64,000 bases of DNA from Marinoscillum furvescens DSM 4134 (GCF_003386095.1 NZ_QREG01000022.1:51635-115634), one strand, 5' to 3'; counted from the stretch's first letter, positions 16,958 through 26,555 are shown. A program made the numbers and translations. The notes: a model not told the origin generated them from the sequence alone.

Positions 16958-18058
16958 TTAGTAGATGAGCTCATAGCGGGTACTGCGCCCCGCACCGACT
17001 ACTCGCAGGATGCCCTGCTGATGAAGGTACTGCAAATCACGTGTAGCAGTGGCTTTAGGGCATTTGGCGATCGCCATATATTTGCGGGCCGAAAGACCAC
17101 CTTCAAATCCCGAATGCCCTTCCTGAAACACCCTGCGAATTACTTTCAGCTGCCGCTCATTTAAAGATTCGCCATACGTATCAAAGAACGATGCCTTTTT
17201 CAAGGTAAATCGCACCATCGCATCGGTCGTCAATATGCCCTCTTTCAGGACACCCAGAAAGTATTGTAGCCAAGAGGTAACATCCAGAGTACTTTGAGCC
17301 TCCATGAGTGCCGCATCATACTCCTTCTTTTTAGCCTCAATGGCCGGAGAAAGACCCACCATCACAGGATAGCCGAACCCTTCGGACAGAGCTTTTTGAG
17401 ACAAGGCTCGTCCTATACGACCATTACCATCTTCATAAGGATGAATGCTTTCAAAATAAATATGTACCAAAGCTGACTTGATAGGAGCATATTTCATTGG
17501 ACTCACTCCATGACTTGGTTTCCCGTTATACCAATCGATTAACCGGGACATTTCTCCTGGAACTTCACGAGAAGGTGGGGCCTCGAAATGTACACGCTCC
17601 TGGCCCAAAGCTCCAGATATTACCTGCATTGGTTCGCTATGTGTGCGCCATCGGCCAAGAGCAATGTCTTTATTTCCTTGTAATAAGGCGTTGTGCCATG
17701 CGTGGAGCATCTGCTCACTCAAAGGTTTGTTCCAGTCGGATCTCGACAACATCACCAGATCTGCTGCGCCTCGCGCTCGATGATCATCCGAATGATGAGA
17801 ATTTTCAAAACCCAAATTGTGACGAACCGATGACAAAACATCCTTTCTACTGACATACTCCCCTTCTATTTCCGAGGTTTTTACGGCTTCTTCCACCAGG
17901 GCATTGATGAGCGTTTCGTCACGAAACTGATCAGTAAGCCCTTCGTACATTCCGTGTGTTTTGCCGACAAGGTGTACCATCTCGATGACCTCATGCTCAA
18001 TCACTGAGTCATCAAATCGAAAATGTGGCCAGTCATGTAGTTGCCAGTTGTAGGGCAT
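16958..18058 (-). CDS. Fic family protein with N-terminal inhibitory motif and C-terminal winged helix
   Basis: 366 aa from the ATG at 18058 (MPYNWQLHDW). The Fic motif HPYEDGNGRIGR has catalytic His206, so it should transfer AMP or a related group to a target protein. The N-terminal DUF4172-like part has the inhibitory helix TSEIEGE (about 61-67). The last 60 residues (FEGGLSARKYMAIAKCPKATA) look like a winged helix that binds DNA. I prefer 18058 over an upstream ATG at 18133, because three GAGCCGATTA operator copies and a TATATTTG -7 box lie at 18062-18114 and would otherwise be coding. Autoregulation is likely. Target unknown. Confidence 0.9.
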   Translation of the reverse strand: MPYNWQLHDWPHFRFDDSVIEHEVIEMVHLVGKTHGMYEGLTDQFRDETLINALVEEAVKTSEIEGEYVSRKDVLSSVRHNLGFENSHHSDDHRARGAADLVMLSRSDWNKPLSEQMLHAWHNALLQGNKDIALGRWRTHSEPMQVISGALGQERVHFEAPPSREVPGEMSRLIDWYNGKPSHGVSPMKYAPIKSALVHIYFESIHPYEDGNGRIGRALSQKALSEGFGYPVMVGLSPAIEAKKKEYDAALMEAQSTLDVTSWLQYFLGVLKEGILTTDAMVRFTLKKASFFDTYGESLNERQLKVIRRVFQEGHSGFEGGLSARKYMAIAKCPKATATRDLQYLHQQGILRVVGAGRSTRYELIY

Positions 18059-18061
18059 AGT

Positions 18062-18114
18062 GAGCCGATTATCTAGAGTAATCGGCTCAAATATAATCAA
18101 TTTTGAGCCGATTA
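18062..18114 (-). promoter_or_regulatory. Promoter and triple operator of the fic gene
   Basis: GAGCCGATTA occurs at 18062-18071, inverted at 18079-18088, and again at 18105-18114. The first two make a perfect 10-bp palindrome with a 7-bp centre. On the minus strand TATATTTG (18095-18088) is an exact TAnnTTTG -7 box lying between the operators, 30 nt before the chosen start codon. A repressor bound here would block transcription; the winged helix of the Fic protein is the obvious candidate. Confidence 0.75.
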
Positions 18115-18144
18115 ATGCGCCTAATCGCATCATACCGGCAGCTG

Positions 18145-18567
18145 CTAGTCTCCCCAGGCCGTGAGTACGAGTCGTCTGCCACCGCCATAGTCGCGATGCT
18201 CGCAGAGATAGATCCCCTGCCAGGTGCCTAGCGCCAGCCGTCCATTGGTGATAGGGATCATCACTGACGGGCCAAGCAATGAAGCCTTGATGTGTGCAGG
18301 CATATCGTCGGGCCCTTCGTAGGTGTGCTTGTAGTAGGGAGCGTTTTCGGGCACCATTTCATTGAAATGCGACTCAAAATCCATGCGCACAGTAGGGTCA
18401 GCGTTTTCATTGATAGTAAGGCTTGCCGATGTGTGCTGTATAAAAACCTGCAACATGCCCTGATCTATTTTGGCAATATCCGGAATGGCATTTTCCACTT
18501 CTCGGGTGATGAGGTGAAAGCCTCGGGAAAAAGGTTGCAGTTGTAAATGGGATTGAAAGGTTTTCAT
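18145..18567 (-). CDS. YjbQ family protein (secondary thiamine-phosphate synthase enzyme)
   Basis: 140 aa, the family length. Recognisable motifs are QPFSRGFHLITREVENAI, MLQVFIQHTSASLTINENADP, HTYEGPDDMPAHIKASLLG, and the C-terminal LALGTWQGIYLCEHRDYG. The conserved histidines and the GTWQGIYL signature define UPF0047/YjbQ, which has weak thiamine-phosphate synthase activity in some bacteria, though its main role is unsettled. Its start overlaps by 4 nt the end of the lipoprotein gene upstream on the minus strand, so they form one transcript, probably with prfA. Confidence 0.92.
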   Translation of the reverse strand: MKTFQSHLQLQPFSRGFHLITREVENAIPDIAKIDQGMLQVFIQHTSASLTINENADPTVRMDFESHFNEMVPENAPYYKHTYEGPDDMPAHIKASLLGPSVMIPITNGRLALGTWQGIYLCEHRDYGGGRRLVLTAWGD

Positions 18568-19979
18568 TGCTGATCTATTCTTTCGTAAGCGCCTATGTCT
18601 GGTTTTTCATCACGCGGCATGCCCAGCAAATCATCCGTGATGCCTATAGCTTTGGCCTTGTCGCGAGCAAAAGAAAGCGAGTCCAGACTAAAGTCAAAAA
18701 GCAAGGGATCGGCAAAACCGGGAAAGTCGCGTTCGTCAGAAACGTAGTTGCCCGGCCACTCCTGCTCAGAGCGGATGAGGTTTGACACCAATGTGGTATC
18801 CAACTGCCCTCCGCCGGCATTGCTGATCAGCAGCTGTTCTTCGCCCTGCCCCCAAAGAATGGAGTTGGTAATGCTCACGCTGAGGTCCTGCACCAGGTTT
18901 TCTTCGTCGCTGAGCACGATATTGTCAGCAAACTGCATCATGGGGTCGGTGGTATTGAAGTGGCTGGCTACATTGGAAAACGTGCAGTGCTCATAGCGAT
19001 ACGTCCCTCCAGCAAAGTTGGCCACCAAAAAGCTGCCGGCATCATACACTTCGGTGTTCCAGGCGTATACTTCTGAAGAGATCCCAAAGATCCCTGCCGT
19101 AGACATGTGTCGGATGATGGTGTGGTCTATGGTAATATCGGCTGTCTCGGGGCTGTTTTCAGGTCCAAGAAATACCCCGTTTTCACTTTCGTAAAAATCA
19201 TAACCTATACCGATACCGATCTGGCCATTTTCGATCACCGCATGGGAGAGCGTGTTGCCGGTGCTGGAAGCCATAAACACGATACCTCCCCACTGGCCGG
19301 GTGCTTCCTGATAGTTTTCATCAAATCGAGTGTTTCGGAAAACCACCGGATTGGCGGTATCACCCTTTACTTCTAGCGAACCTGCTACAATAAACGAAGC
19401 ACCATTGTCCAGGTACACCCGGGTGCCTGGTTCCATGGAGAGCTTACAGCCTTCTTCCACCATCGCCAGGTTATAGATCACATAAGGCCGATCTGCCGTC
19501 CAGGTTTCGTCGCACACTGCCTGCCCATTGAGGTAGTGGGCGTCCTGCCCCCAGGCCACGAGCTTCACATGGGCCTGGTTGCCGTTCCAGCTGACCTCCA
19601 CAGAGTCTTTCACCAGATAGGGCGTGTCTTCATCCTGCGGATCTATGTCCACATCTACAAGCACCTGCAGGCTGTCGCCACCAAAAAGCACTTCCTTTTG
19701 GACAGATTTCGTTTTCTTTCCATTGATGATGATCGAGTAGTCAGAAAGTGCTCCCCCCGCCAGGCGTATCTCTTCGATCTCTACCGCCATGTTGTTGGGG
19801 TTGTAAATCCGAAAGCGCTTCGTCAGGCTGGTACGAGAGGAGAGCAAGGTGTCGAACAGCACCGTGTCTGAGCTGAATGCCAGCTTCATGCTTCCGGACT
19901 TACCGATTTGCTCCTCCTCAGGCTCACAGGCCAGTGTCACCAGGCCAAAAGCCAAAATCAAGATCCAAAGTTTGTTCAT
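18564..19979 (-). CDS. Lipoprotein with right-handed beta-helix repeats
   Basis: 471 aa from the ATG at 19979, which begins a lipoprotein signal (MNKLWILILAFGLVTLAC, Cys18). An upstream ATG at 20009 would put 10 residues before the signal peptide. The middle part is a series of short beta-strand turns typical of parallel beta-helix proteins (PVVFRNTRFDENYQ, HAVIENGQIGIGIGYDF, ITIDHTIIRHMSTAGIFG, VAWNTEVYDAGSF-like). The tail MPRDEKPDIGAYER is the choice-of-anchor ending common in Bacteroidota. No catalytic motif was seen; it is likely a cell-surface or periplasmic binding protein. It lies between prfA and yjbQ on one strand. Confidence 0.82.
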   Translation of the reverse strand: MNKLWILILAFGLVTLACEPEEEQIGKSGSMKLAFSSDTVLFDTLLSSRTSLTKRFRIYNPNNMAVEIEEIRLAGGALSDYSIIINGKKTKSVQKEVLFGGDSLQVLVDVDIDPQDEDTPYLVKDSVEVSWNGNQAHVKLVAWGQDAHYLNGQAVCDETWTADRPYVIYNLAMVEEGCKLSMEPGTRVYLDNGASFIVAGSLEVKGDTANPVVFRNTRFDENYQEAPGQWGGIVFMASSTGNTLSHAVIENGQIGIGIGYDFYESENGVFLGPENSPETADITIDHTIIRHMSTAGIFGISSEVYAWNTEVYDAGSFLVANFAGGTYRYEHCTFSNVASHFNTTDPMMQFADNIVLSDEENLVQDLSVSITNSILWGQGEEQLLISNAGGGQLDTTLVSNLIRSEQEWPGNYVSDERDFPGFADPLLFDFSLDSLSFARDKAKAIGITDDLLGMPRDEKPDIGAYERIDQQ

Positions 19980-20009
19980 ATACCCAGTACCAACGCAGCG
20001 GAAGCTCAT

Positions 20010-21083
20010 TTAGTCTTGCGTTTCAGCTTTGAGCAGCTCTGTGTTTTCAGCAATTCGCAGCTTCTCGATAAACTCTTCGATTTCACCATTCATGATGTTG
20101 GGTAGGTTGTACACCGTATGGTTGATGCGGTGGTCCGTCACCCGCCCCTGAGGGTAGTTGTATGTACGAATCTTGTCTGACCGGTCACCTGAGCCTACCA
20201 TGGTTTTTCGCTGAGAGCTAATGGCTTCATTGTGCTTTTTCAGCTCGATCTCATACAGTCTCGATCGGAGTACTTTGAGTGCTTTGTCGTAGTTGGCATG
20301 TTGAGATCGACCGTCCTGGCATTCTACCACGAGCCCTGAAGGAGCGTGGGTCAGTCGCACGGCAGATTCTGTTTTGTTGATATGCTGCCCTCCAGCACCG
20401 GATGCCCGGAAGGTGTCTTTGCGGATATCGCCCATGTTGAGCTCCACATCTACGTCTTCAGCTTCGGGGAGTACCGCCACGGTGGCTGCAGAGGTATGCA
20501 CCCGGCCTTGTGATTCTGTCTGAGGTACACGCTGCACCCGGTGTGCTCCGGACTCAAATTTGAGCTTGGCATAGACATCTTCACCTTCCACACTGATCAC
20601 GATTTCTTTGAAACCACCGGCAGATCCTTCTGTAAGGCTCATGATGTTGAAGTTCCAGTTTTGCGACTGAGCATACTGCTGATACATCTTGTAGAGATCA
20701 CCCGCAAAGATGGCTGCCTCATCACCACCTGTTCCGGCACGGATTTCGAGAATGACGTTTTTGCTATCGTTAGGATCCTTGGGGATCAGCATAAACTTGA
20801 GCTCTTCTTCCAGCTCTGCCTCCCGCGGTGCCAGCTCGTCTAGCTCTGCTTTGGCCATATCCCGAAACTCTTCGTCTTTCTCTGTTTCGAGTACTTCTTT
20901 TGCATTTTTGATGTTACCCGTTACGTTGAGGTACTCATCGTATTTATTTACAACCTTTTCCAGGTCCCGGTATTCTTTATTCAGCTTGGCATAGTTGTCC
21001 ATGTCCGCAATGATGTCGGGCTGCACAATCAGCTGACTTACCTCTTCAAACCTTTTCTTGATTGCCTCTAGTTTATCAATCAT
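20010..21083 (-). CDS. prfA: Peptide chain release factor 1
   Basis: 357 aa, standard for RF1. The GGQ tripeptide that triggers peptidyl-tRNA hydrolysis is at 231-233 (RASGAGGQHINKTESAVRL). Upstream is AGTGGDEAAIFAGDLYKMY and VQRVPQTESQGRVHTS, both typical of RF1. It reads UAA and UAG. A -7-like TAATTTTG lies about 25-30 nt upstream on the minus strand (21112-21105). The downstream lipoprotein and yjbQ are probably co-transcribed; no functional link to termination is evident. Confidence 0.97.
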   Translation of the reverse strand: MIDKLEAIKKRFEEVSQLIVQPDIIADMDNYAKLNKEYRDLEKVVNKYDEYLNVTGNIKNAKEVLETEKDEEFRDMAKAELDELAPREAELEEELKFMLIPKDPNDSKNVILEIRAGTGGDEAAIFAGDLYKMYQQYAQSQNWNFNIMSLTEGSAGGFKEIVISVEGEDVYAKLKFESGAHRVQRVPQTESQGRVHTSAATVAVLPEAEDVDVELNMGDIRKDTFRASGAGGQHINKTESAVRLTHAPSGLVVECQDGRSQHANYDKALKVLRSRLYEIELKKHNEAISSQRKTMVGSGDRSDKIRTYNYPQGRVTDHRINHTVYNLPNIMNGEIEEFIEKLRIAENTELLKAETQD

Positions 21084-21132
21084 CCATTTTTTACTTTAAT
21101 CTTGCAAAATTAACGAAAGCTTAAGGACTTTT

Positions 21133-21630
21133 ATGGAGCAGGCCAGAAACAACCTATCAATCATTGTGGTGATTATACTCTTGAGCTCGATGGCGGCATG
21201 CAGCCCCGGAAAGCCGGTGGACCGTGAAGCGGTAAAAGAAGAAATGGCCAGCCGGGAGTTTAAGCGGCTCACCAAAGCTGAGCTGATGGCTGGTGCGGAG
21301 ACGGTGAGCCGTAAGGTGGTGCACAGCGCGAGAAATCAGTTTGATACTGACGGCCCATTGGGAGTGGTGCAGTTGGCAGACAGCCTGGAGGCCAGCATTT
21401 CTCGATTGCTGGTGACTGATCAGCATTTTGAAAATTCGCTGCATAAAGAGGCATTGCCTGTATGGGAAGCGTATAGCTATGCGCCCGAGGCAGCGGACAT
21501 CCATATCCAAGAGCTTACCAGCGGCTATTTTCTGGTGACTGAACCCATAAAAAACTGCACCGACTCAACCGCACTGTGTGGCATATGGCAGATTCTGTTA
21601 CCCAAAAAAATAGTCATCGAGCAGCTTTAG
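21133..21630 (+). CDS. Hypothetical lipoprotein
   Basis: 165 aa with an N-terminal hydrophobic stretch ending in a lipobox ([15 protein letters not shown], Cys about 23), so it is probably anchored in a membrane facing the periplasm. The rest is mostly helical with two later cysteines in [13 protein letters not shown]. The layout recalls small Bacteroidota lipoproteins near DUF3365, but I do not recognise a family with certainty. It diverges from prfA and its stop overlaps the stop of the Kazal lipoprotein gene by 4 nt. Confidence 0.75.
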   Translation: MEQARNNLSIIVVIILLSSMAACSPGKPVDREAVKEEMASREFKRLTKAELMAGAETVSRKVVHSARNQFDTDGPLGVVQLADSLEASISRLLVTDQHFENSLHKEALPVWEAYSYAPEAADIHIQELTSGYFLVTEPIKNCTDSTALCGIWQILLPKKIVIEQL

Positions 21631-21845
21631 TCTTTGAGGCAGTGGCCAGACTCATAGCTAGTGACACCTGCAGCAGCTGCATGGCAGCTGTTGCTATAGG
21701 TGACACCATCACAGCCACAAACCGGATCATAGTGCATCGTGCAGATGGCATCTTTATCAATTTTGGATTCGTCTATGCAATCTTCATCAGACTTTTGGCA
21801 GGCTGCAGCCACAGCCATGAGTAGTGTAAAAGTGAGTAGTTTCAT
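21627..21845 (-). CDS. Kazal-domain lipoprotein (serine protease inhibitor type)
   Basis: 72 aa. A short lipoprotein signal ([20 protein letters not shown], Cys16) precedes a single Kazal domain with six cysteines: [42 protein letters not shown]. The [10 protein letters not shown] core is diagnostic. Kazal domains block serine proteases with a reactive loop next to the second cysteine; here the loop residues are around TMHYDP. Attachment to a membrane suggests protection of the cell surface or periplasm from proteases. It lies 18 nt downstream of the T9SS-type gene on the same strand. Confidence 0.88.
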   Translation of the reverse strand: MKLLTFTLLMAVAAACQKSDEDCIDESKIDKDAICTMHYDPVCGCDGVTYSNSCHAAAAGVTSYESGHCLKD

Positions 21846-21863
21846 GTTATGAAATGATATTTA

Positions 21864-23924
21864 TTACTCAATAAACACTTTTGTAGGGGAACCTTCTCCA
21901 ATACTCAGTAAATAAATCCCTTTGGGATAATCAGCTATATCCAAGCTGAATTTTTTACTACCGGAAGATTTTACCATATCGTTAAAATATACTTTTCCCG
22001 AAAGATCTATGAGTTTAAGCGATATTTGGCTTAATGGCGATTCAAGTGTCATGAAAAGTCTATCTCTAGCTGGGTTTGGATAGATATGCGCTCGTTCAAT
22101 CTGACCTAATACAAGAGGTTTGGTACGAAACGCCAATAGTATATCTGATGTGGACTGGCTAACCAACTCATCGTCCTGGTAAGCTCGAATTCGATACTGA
22201 TAATCTGTGTCTGGGTCCAACCCTACAAGCAAAGCGGTATGATCTGTTAGCTTTTTGGCTTGGTAGTCCGGCACGAACGTTTTAAATGTGTCTGTGGAAA
22301 TATCGACCTCATAGGTAAATTCAGCCCCCATATCTATCCAGTTTATCATAGCCGTTTTGTCGGTAATTCTAGTAGTAGGCAAACCATATGGAGGCGTAAA
22401 GTGTACGGTATCACCTTCAGACCTTATAACAAAAGGATAGGTCATTTGATCATTTTCCAAAGAAATGAACATAACTCTTGTAGAGTCTGCAATAAGTTCT
22501 GAATCAATATTGCCTATTAATCTGGAAACATGATCCAGAGTAGAATTCTTTAATGAATAATGGACTCTGTGAAACGAATGATTGAAGGGTATCGAAGGCA
22601 TTACTAATGAATCCTCCAGCACATGAGATATTACTGCATCGATTCCATTAGGGTGTACAAGTATGTTGTTCACTTTGTGTTGAGTCTCATGCTCAGGATA
22701 AGTGAGCATAGCATCTCTGAAATAGATGCCTTTCCAATCTTTAGGCATGGCATAGGGAGAAATGGTATCGCTTAAATCAATTACAGCTCCTCTATGTCCA
22801 TGATGACCTAGAATTAAATGTGCGTTCATCGCCTGTGAAAACACCAATGTATCTGACATGAAATCATCCAAATCCAGATAATTGTGTGTCTGTCCTTTGC
22901 TTTCTGCGTTCCATCTAAAGATCATTGAAGACGTGTCTTTCGTCGTTTTGAGCATTGGGTGATGGAATGCCAGGTCATAATTTAAAGTATATTCAAGGTT
23001 GTAAAGGTTAATTTTTGTTGTTGGAAGAAATTCCAGGAACATGTTAGCATCTGAAATCGGAACGGTAAGGGTGTCCTCCAGTGTCATGGAGCCAAATGGC
23101 CCCTCAAATCGGAGGTGTTTTGTTCGACCTTTAAACGAAAGGTTGATATCACTTATGTTTTCAAAATCTTTCGCAGCATTGATCGTAACTCCTTTATTAT
23201 ATATCCATGAGCTATTGGAATAAAGTAAAAATGAATCAGTGGTAAACTGGAAATCAGCAAGGTTTTGGTTAATTCTTGGTGTAAATGAGTACTCAATAGC
23301 AGTATCTATGGTTATTCTGCCTCCGTCCATGTAATGATACCCATAGGAGTGAGTCAATTTGAGACCATCCACTTCTATACGCAATGAATCCCTGCGAGCA
23401 TCTTCAAAGAGGTATTTAATATTTCCAATCCCCCAATAATTATCTATGTCTGTACTACCCGTATCCATTTTCACCATTACGTTGCCCACATAAAAGAATG
23501 GAACTCTAAGCGGTGAATAAAACGTCTGGATGTTACTATACGCAAAAGTAGTGTCCCCATCTTTTATAATATCAGCCGTTACTTGTACCGCAAACTGACT
23601 TTGAAGTTGATCTGTAGAAAAATAGGGTAGCTCAACTGGCTGTTGATTTGGAACATTTACAGCGTCGATGCTTTTAAAGAAAAACGGGTCATTCTCTGAT
23701 ATTGCCTCCTGTTTCGTTTGACCTTCTTCTATTTGACAAACTTTTAACTCATAGTCAAACTGCGATCCACTGGGCGCATCTGCAGGTGAAGTAAATATAA
23801 CATTGGGTCGTTTTCCGACGGCAAAAGTATGGGCCTCAGGAGGGTGCTTGATAGTAATGGTTTGAGCAGACAACTCTCCGAGTATAAAAGTGAAAGTCCA
23901 AAGTGAAATAATAAGTTTGTTCAT
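21864..23924 (-). CDS. T9SS type A sorting-domain protein with fibronectin III-like domain
   Basis: 686 aa with signal peptide (MNKLIISLWTFTFILGELSA). The last 80 residues form the type IX secretion C-terminal domain: AHIYPNPARDRLFMTLES, KLIDLSGKVYFND, DIADYPKGIYLLSI, KVFIE. Before it lies a fibronectin III-like module (TTRITDKTAMINWIDMGAEF to DPDTDYQYRIRAYQDDELV). The N-terminal 450 residues are beta-rich and contain a repetitive-sequence region with parallel-helix character that I cannot name. It should be exported across the outer membrane and released or attached. The substrate or partner is unknown. Confidence 0.87.
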   Translation of the reverse strand: MNKLIISLWTFTFILGELSAQTITIKHPPEAHTFAVGKRPNVIFTSPADAPSGSQFDYELKVCQIEEGQTKQEAISENDPFFFKSIDAVNVPNQQPVELPYFSTDQLQSQFAVQVTADIIKDGDTTFAYSNIQTFYSPLRVPFFYVGNVMVKMDTGSTDIDNYWGIGNIKYLFEDARRDSLRIEVDGLKLTHSYGYHYMDGGRITIDTAIEYSFTPRINQNLADFQFTTDSFLLYSNSSWIYNKGVTINAAKDFENISDINLSFKGRTKHLRFEGPFGSMTLEDTLTVPISDANMFLEFLPTTKINLYNLEYTLNYDLAFHHPMLKTTKDTSSMIFRWNAESKGQTHNYLDLDDFMSDTLVFSQAMNAHLILGHHGHRGAVIDLSDTISPYAMPKDWKGIYFRDAMLTYPEHETQHKVNNILVHPNGIDAVISHVLEDSLVMPSIPFNHSFHRVHYSLKNSTLDHVSRLIGNIDSELIADSTRVMFISLENDQMTYPFVIRSEGDTVHFTPPYGLPTTRITDKTAMINWIDMGAEFTYEVDISTDTFKTFVPDYQAKKLTDHTALLVGLDPDTDYQYRIRAYQDDELVSQSTSDILLAFRTKPLVLGQIERAHIYPNPARDRLFMTLESPLSQISLKLIDLSGKVYFNDMVKSSGSKKFSLDIADYPKGIYLLSIGEGSPTKVFIE

Positions 23925-23992
23925 AGCTGTACATTAAAAACCCAAATATAACGGAGTCTTTAAATATTATAAATGCTACAAACTTCAGAGTT

Positions 23993-24565
23993 TCATTTTT
24001 GCAACTCTCGATACCGAAAACAATCCACCGTATGGTCCTGTACCAGGCCTACGGCTTGCATATGAGCGTAGATGGTGGTGGAGCCCAAAAATTTAAATCC
24101 GCGTTTTTTGAGGTCTTTGGCCAAAGCGTCTGACTCTACGGTGGTGGCCGGCACTTCAGCGTGCGATTTCCAATGTCCTATTTTTACCTGTCCATCTACA
24201 AACCGCCAGATGTAGGCATCAAAACTGCCAAACTCTTCCTGTATGGCTATGAAGCGCTGTGCATTGTTTACTGCTGCGGCTATCTTGGCCCGGTTGCGAA
24301 TGATTTCTTTGCAGGTGGTGAGCGTTTCGATCTCGGCCTCTGTGAAAAGGGCTACTTGCTGCACGTCAAAATCAGCAAAAGCTTTGCGATAGCCCTCACG
24401 CTTTTTGAGAATGGTGCTCCAGCTCAAGCCAGCTTGAGCACTTTCCAAAACTAAAAACTCAAAATGGGTCTGATCGTCATGTACGGGCACGCCCCACTCT
24501 TCGTCGTGGTAGCTAATATACTGATCGAAAGTACCCTCCGCCCAATGGCATCTTTTTGGCTCCAT
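23993..24565 (-). CDS. tag: DNA-3-methyladenine glycosylase I
   Basis: 190 aa. The N-terminal MEPKRCHWAEGTFDQYISYHD contains the conserved RCxW zinc-ligand start, followed by EEWGVPVHDDQTHFEFLVLE, AQAGLSWSTILKKREGYRKAF and the C-terminal GFKFLGSTTIYAHMQAVGLV with HTVDCF. These are the Tag signatures. It removes 3-methyladenine from alkylated DNA in the first step of base excision repair. It is a single gene divergent from the exported protein at 24625. Confidence 0.96.
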   Translation of the reverse strand: MEPKRCHWAEGTFDQYISYHDEEWGVPVHDDQTHFEFLVLESAQAGLSWSTILKKREGYRKAFADFDVQQVALFTEAEIETLTTCKEIIRNRAKIAAAVNNAQRFIAIQEEFGSFDAYIWRFVDGQVKIGHWKSHAEVPATTVESDALAKDLKKRGFKFLGSTTIYAHMQAVGLVQDHTVDCFRYRELQK

Positions 24566-24624
24566 AAATAATAGACTTGTGCTTTGCAGGTTAATATATA
24601 AATTTAAATTTCACTAGCGACAAT

Positions 24625-25734
24625 ATGCACTTGAAGTACACCGTATTCCTGGCTTGTTTTTTATTTGGCATGCTTTCACATGCTCAGCAAACTGATATGC
24701 TGGAGGTGGGTAGCCCCAAGTTTGTGCAGCTTACTGACCAGCTCCCCGAAAACCTGACGAGCGAACGAAGCATTGTGATTGTGTCTGTACCCTCGGTGAA
24801 GCAAGGCAGGTTTGAAATGCGCGGCGACTGGAAAAAATTGGCCCGTACTGCTCACAAGACATTGCGCAAAATCGGCGTAGACCCGATCGCATACCTCTAT
24901 AAAGATGATGTAAACGCCGGTCCAGAAGTGCAGGATGCTTACAAAAGACTTTTTGATCAGCGCATGGTGCAAAATTTGATCTACCTCAAACAGGAAGGGG
25001 ACGAATACACTGGTACCTATCACCTCACCGTCACTCCGTTTGACAAGGAAGAATATGTGAAAAACGGCCAGCAGGGCTGGAAAGAAAGTGATCAGTCGCT
25101 CAGCACCGTGATGCTACGGCTTGGCCGACAGGTACTCCGCCAAGAAATAGAGCGCAGCAATTTCATCATACCAGAAGGCCCGGAGTTTTTGGGTGACCTG
25201 GTGGCTTTTTCGGGCACCCGACTCCAAAACTATCCTACCCGAATCCAGAGCCTCACTTTGGCGGTAGTGCCTTTTGAGAAAATACCTGTGAGAGATGATG
25301 TAGACCCAGAGCTAAACGCTGACATTAATGCCTACAATCAGGAAGTGGAGCGTAAGAATGCCCGGCTTGAAGAAATTCTCACCAAGCACTACCCCTATAA
25401 ATGGGAGCTGGTAGAAGAAACTGATAGTGACGCACTGTACGAGCAAGGCTACCAGTACGCACTCCTGCGTCTGAGCAGTACCGGGCGAAGTGTAAAAAAC
25501 ATCCTCAACTACCCCACATCTGCAGCGGAGACGCACTACATGACGCACACCTATAATCTGGAGCATGAGTCAGACCTTGTACAGATTCCGGTAAACGCCA
25601 GTGTCACCAAATACTACATCAAACAAACTGCGCTCAAAGACCTTCATGTGGGTAAGGTATGGGACGCAGATGCTACCTGGGAGCAGGCACTCCAAAACTT
25701 CCTCTTTAATCTCTGGCAGGAATTGGAGCAATGA
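24625..25734 (+). CDS. Exported protein of unknown function
   Basis: 369 aa with a signal peptide (MHLKYTVFLACFLFGMLSHAQ). Two similar beta/alpha parts are visible, each around 150 residues (SIVIVSVPSVKQGRFEMRGD, and VAFSGTRLQNYPTRIQSLTL). I recognise no family. It has one cysteine at most after cleavage and no sorting domain, so it is likely periplasmic. Its stop overlaps the ATG of the NAT gene by 4 nt, so the two are translationally coupled. Confidence 0.75.
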   Translation: MHLKYTVFLACFLFGMLSHAQQTDMLEVGSPKFVQLTDQLPENLTSERSIVIVSVPSVKQGRFEMRGDWKKLARTAHKTLRKIGVDPIAYLYKDDVNAGPEVQDAYKRLFDQRMVQNLIYLKQEGDEYTGTYHLTVTPFDKEEYVKNGQQGWKESDQSLSTVMLRLGRQVLRQEIERSNFIIPEGPEFLGDLVAFSGTRLQNYPTRIQSLTLAVVPFEKIPVRDDVDPELNADINAYNQEVERKNARLEEILTKHYPYKWELVEETDSDALYEQGYQYALLRLSSTGRSVKNILNYPTSAAETHYMTHTYNLEHESDLVQIPVNASVTKYYIKQTALKDLHVGKVWDADATWEQALQNFLFNLWQELEQ

Positions 25735-26555
25735 GCCAACTCAATTACTTTAAAAAACGACCCAAGGCTGAGGCCATTGATACGGCAAAGTATCTGGAGC
25801 GAATCCGTGTTAACCACAGCCCAAAGTTGGATTTGAAGTATTTGAAAACGCTACACCGGGCCCACCTGCTACATATCTTTTTTGAAAACCTGGACATCCA
25901 CTACCGTCAGCCAATTATTCTGCATGTGGGTCAACTCTATGAAAAAGTGATAGTGAAAAAGAGGGGTGGGTTTTGCTATGAGCTCAACGGACTCTTTTAT
26001 CATCTGCTGGCCAACCTCGGCTTTAACTGCCGGCTAGGCTCCGCAGAAGTGTTCCAAAAAGACGAAACTTTCAGCCCGGCGTTTGATCACATGGTAGTGT
26101 TTGTAGAGATCGAAGGAAAAAGCTATTTGTGCGACGTAGGATTTGGTGAGCTATTTTCCGTACCTAAGCGAATCAGCCCTGATCCACAGCTAGACCTTAC
26201 TACTTATTACCGGTTTGAGAAAGATCCGGATGAGCGCTGGGTATTGAAAAAATCACAAGACAATAGCTATTACCAGACGGTTTATCGATTTGCATTCCAA
26301 CCTCATGAGCTGATTGAGTTTATCCCTCGATGCGAATTCCATCAAAAATCTTCGGCATCTCACTTTACCCGGCAAAAGCTTATCACGGTACTGACCCCAG
26401 AAGGCCGGATCACCCTCACAGACCGAAAACTCATTCTGAATCTTAAGGGTGAGCGAACTGAACATGCTATCCAAAACCAGGATGAGTTCTACACTCACCT
26501 GAAAGACTATTTTGGTATTACTGAGACTCAGCTACTTCGTCAGCAGCTCGATTAG
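25731..26555 (+). CDS. nat: Arylamine N-acetyltransferase
   Basis: 274 aa with the NAT catalytic triad: Cys82 (KKRGGFCYELNGLFYHLL), His120 (PAFDHMVVFVE) and Asp135 (SYLCDVGFGE). The papain-like fold transfers acetyl from acetyl-CoA to arylamines or hydrazines. The last 24 bp overlap the convergent gene at 26532. It follows an exported protein with a 4-nt overlap; the pairing gives no obvious shared pathway. Confidence 0.95.
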   Translation: MSQLNYFKKRPKAEAIDTAKYLERIRVNHSPKLDLKYLKTLHRAHLLHIFFENLDIHYRQPIILHVGQLYEKVIVKKRGGFCYELNGLFYHLLANLGFNCRLGSAEVFQKDETFSPAFDHMVVFVEIEGKSYLCDVGFGELFSVPKRISPDPQLDLTTYYRFEKDPDERWVLKKSQDNSYYQTVYRFAFQPHELIEFIPRCEFHQKSSASHFTRQKLITVLTPEGRITLTDRKLILNLKGERTEHAIQNQDEFYTHLKDYFGITETQLLRQQLD

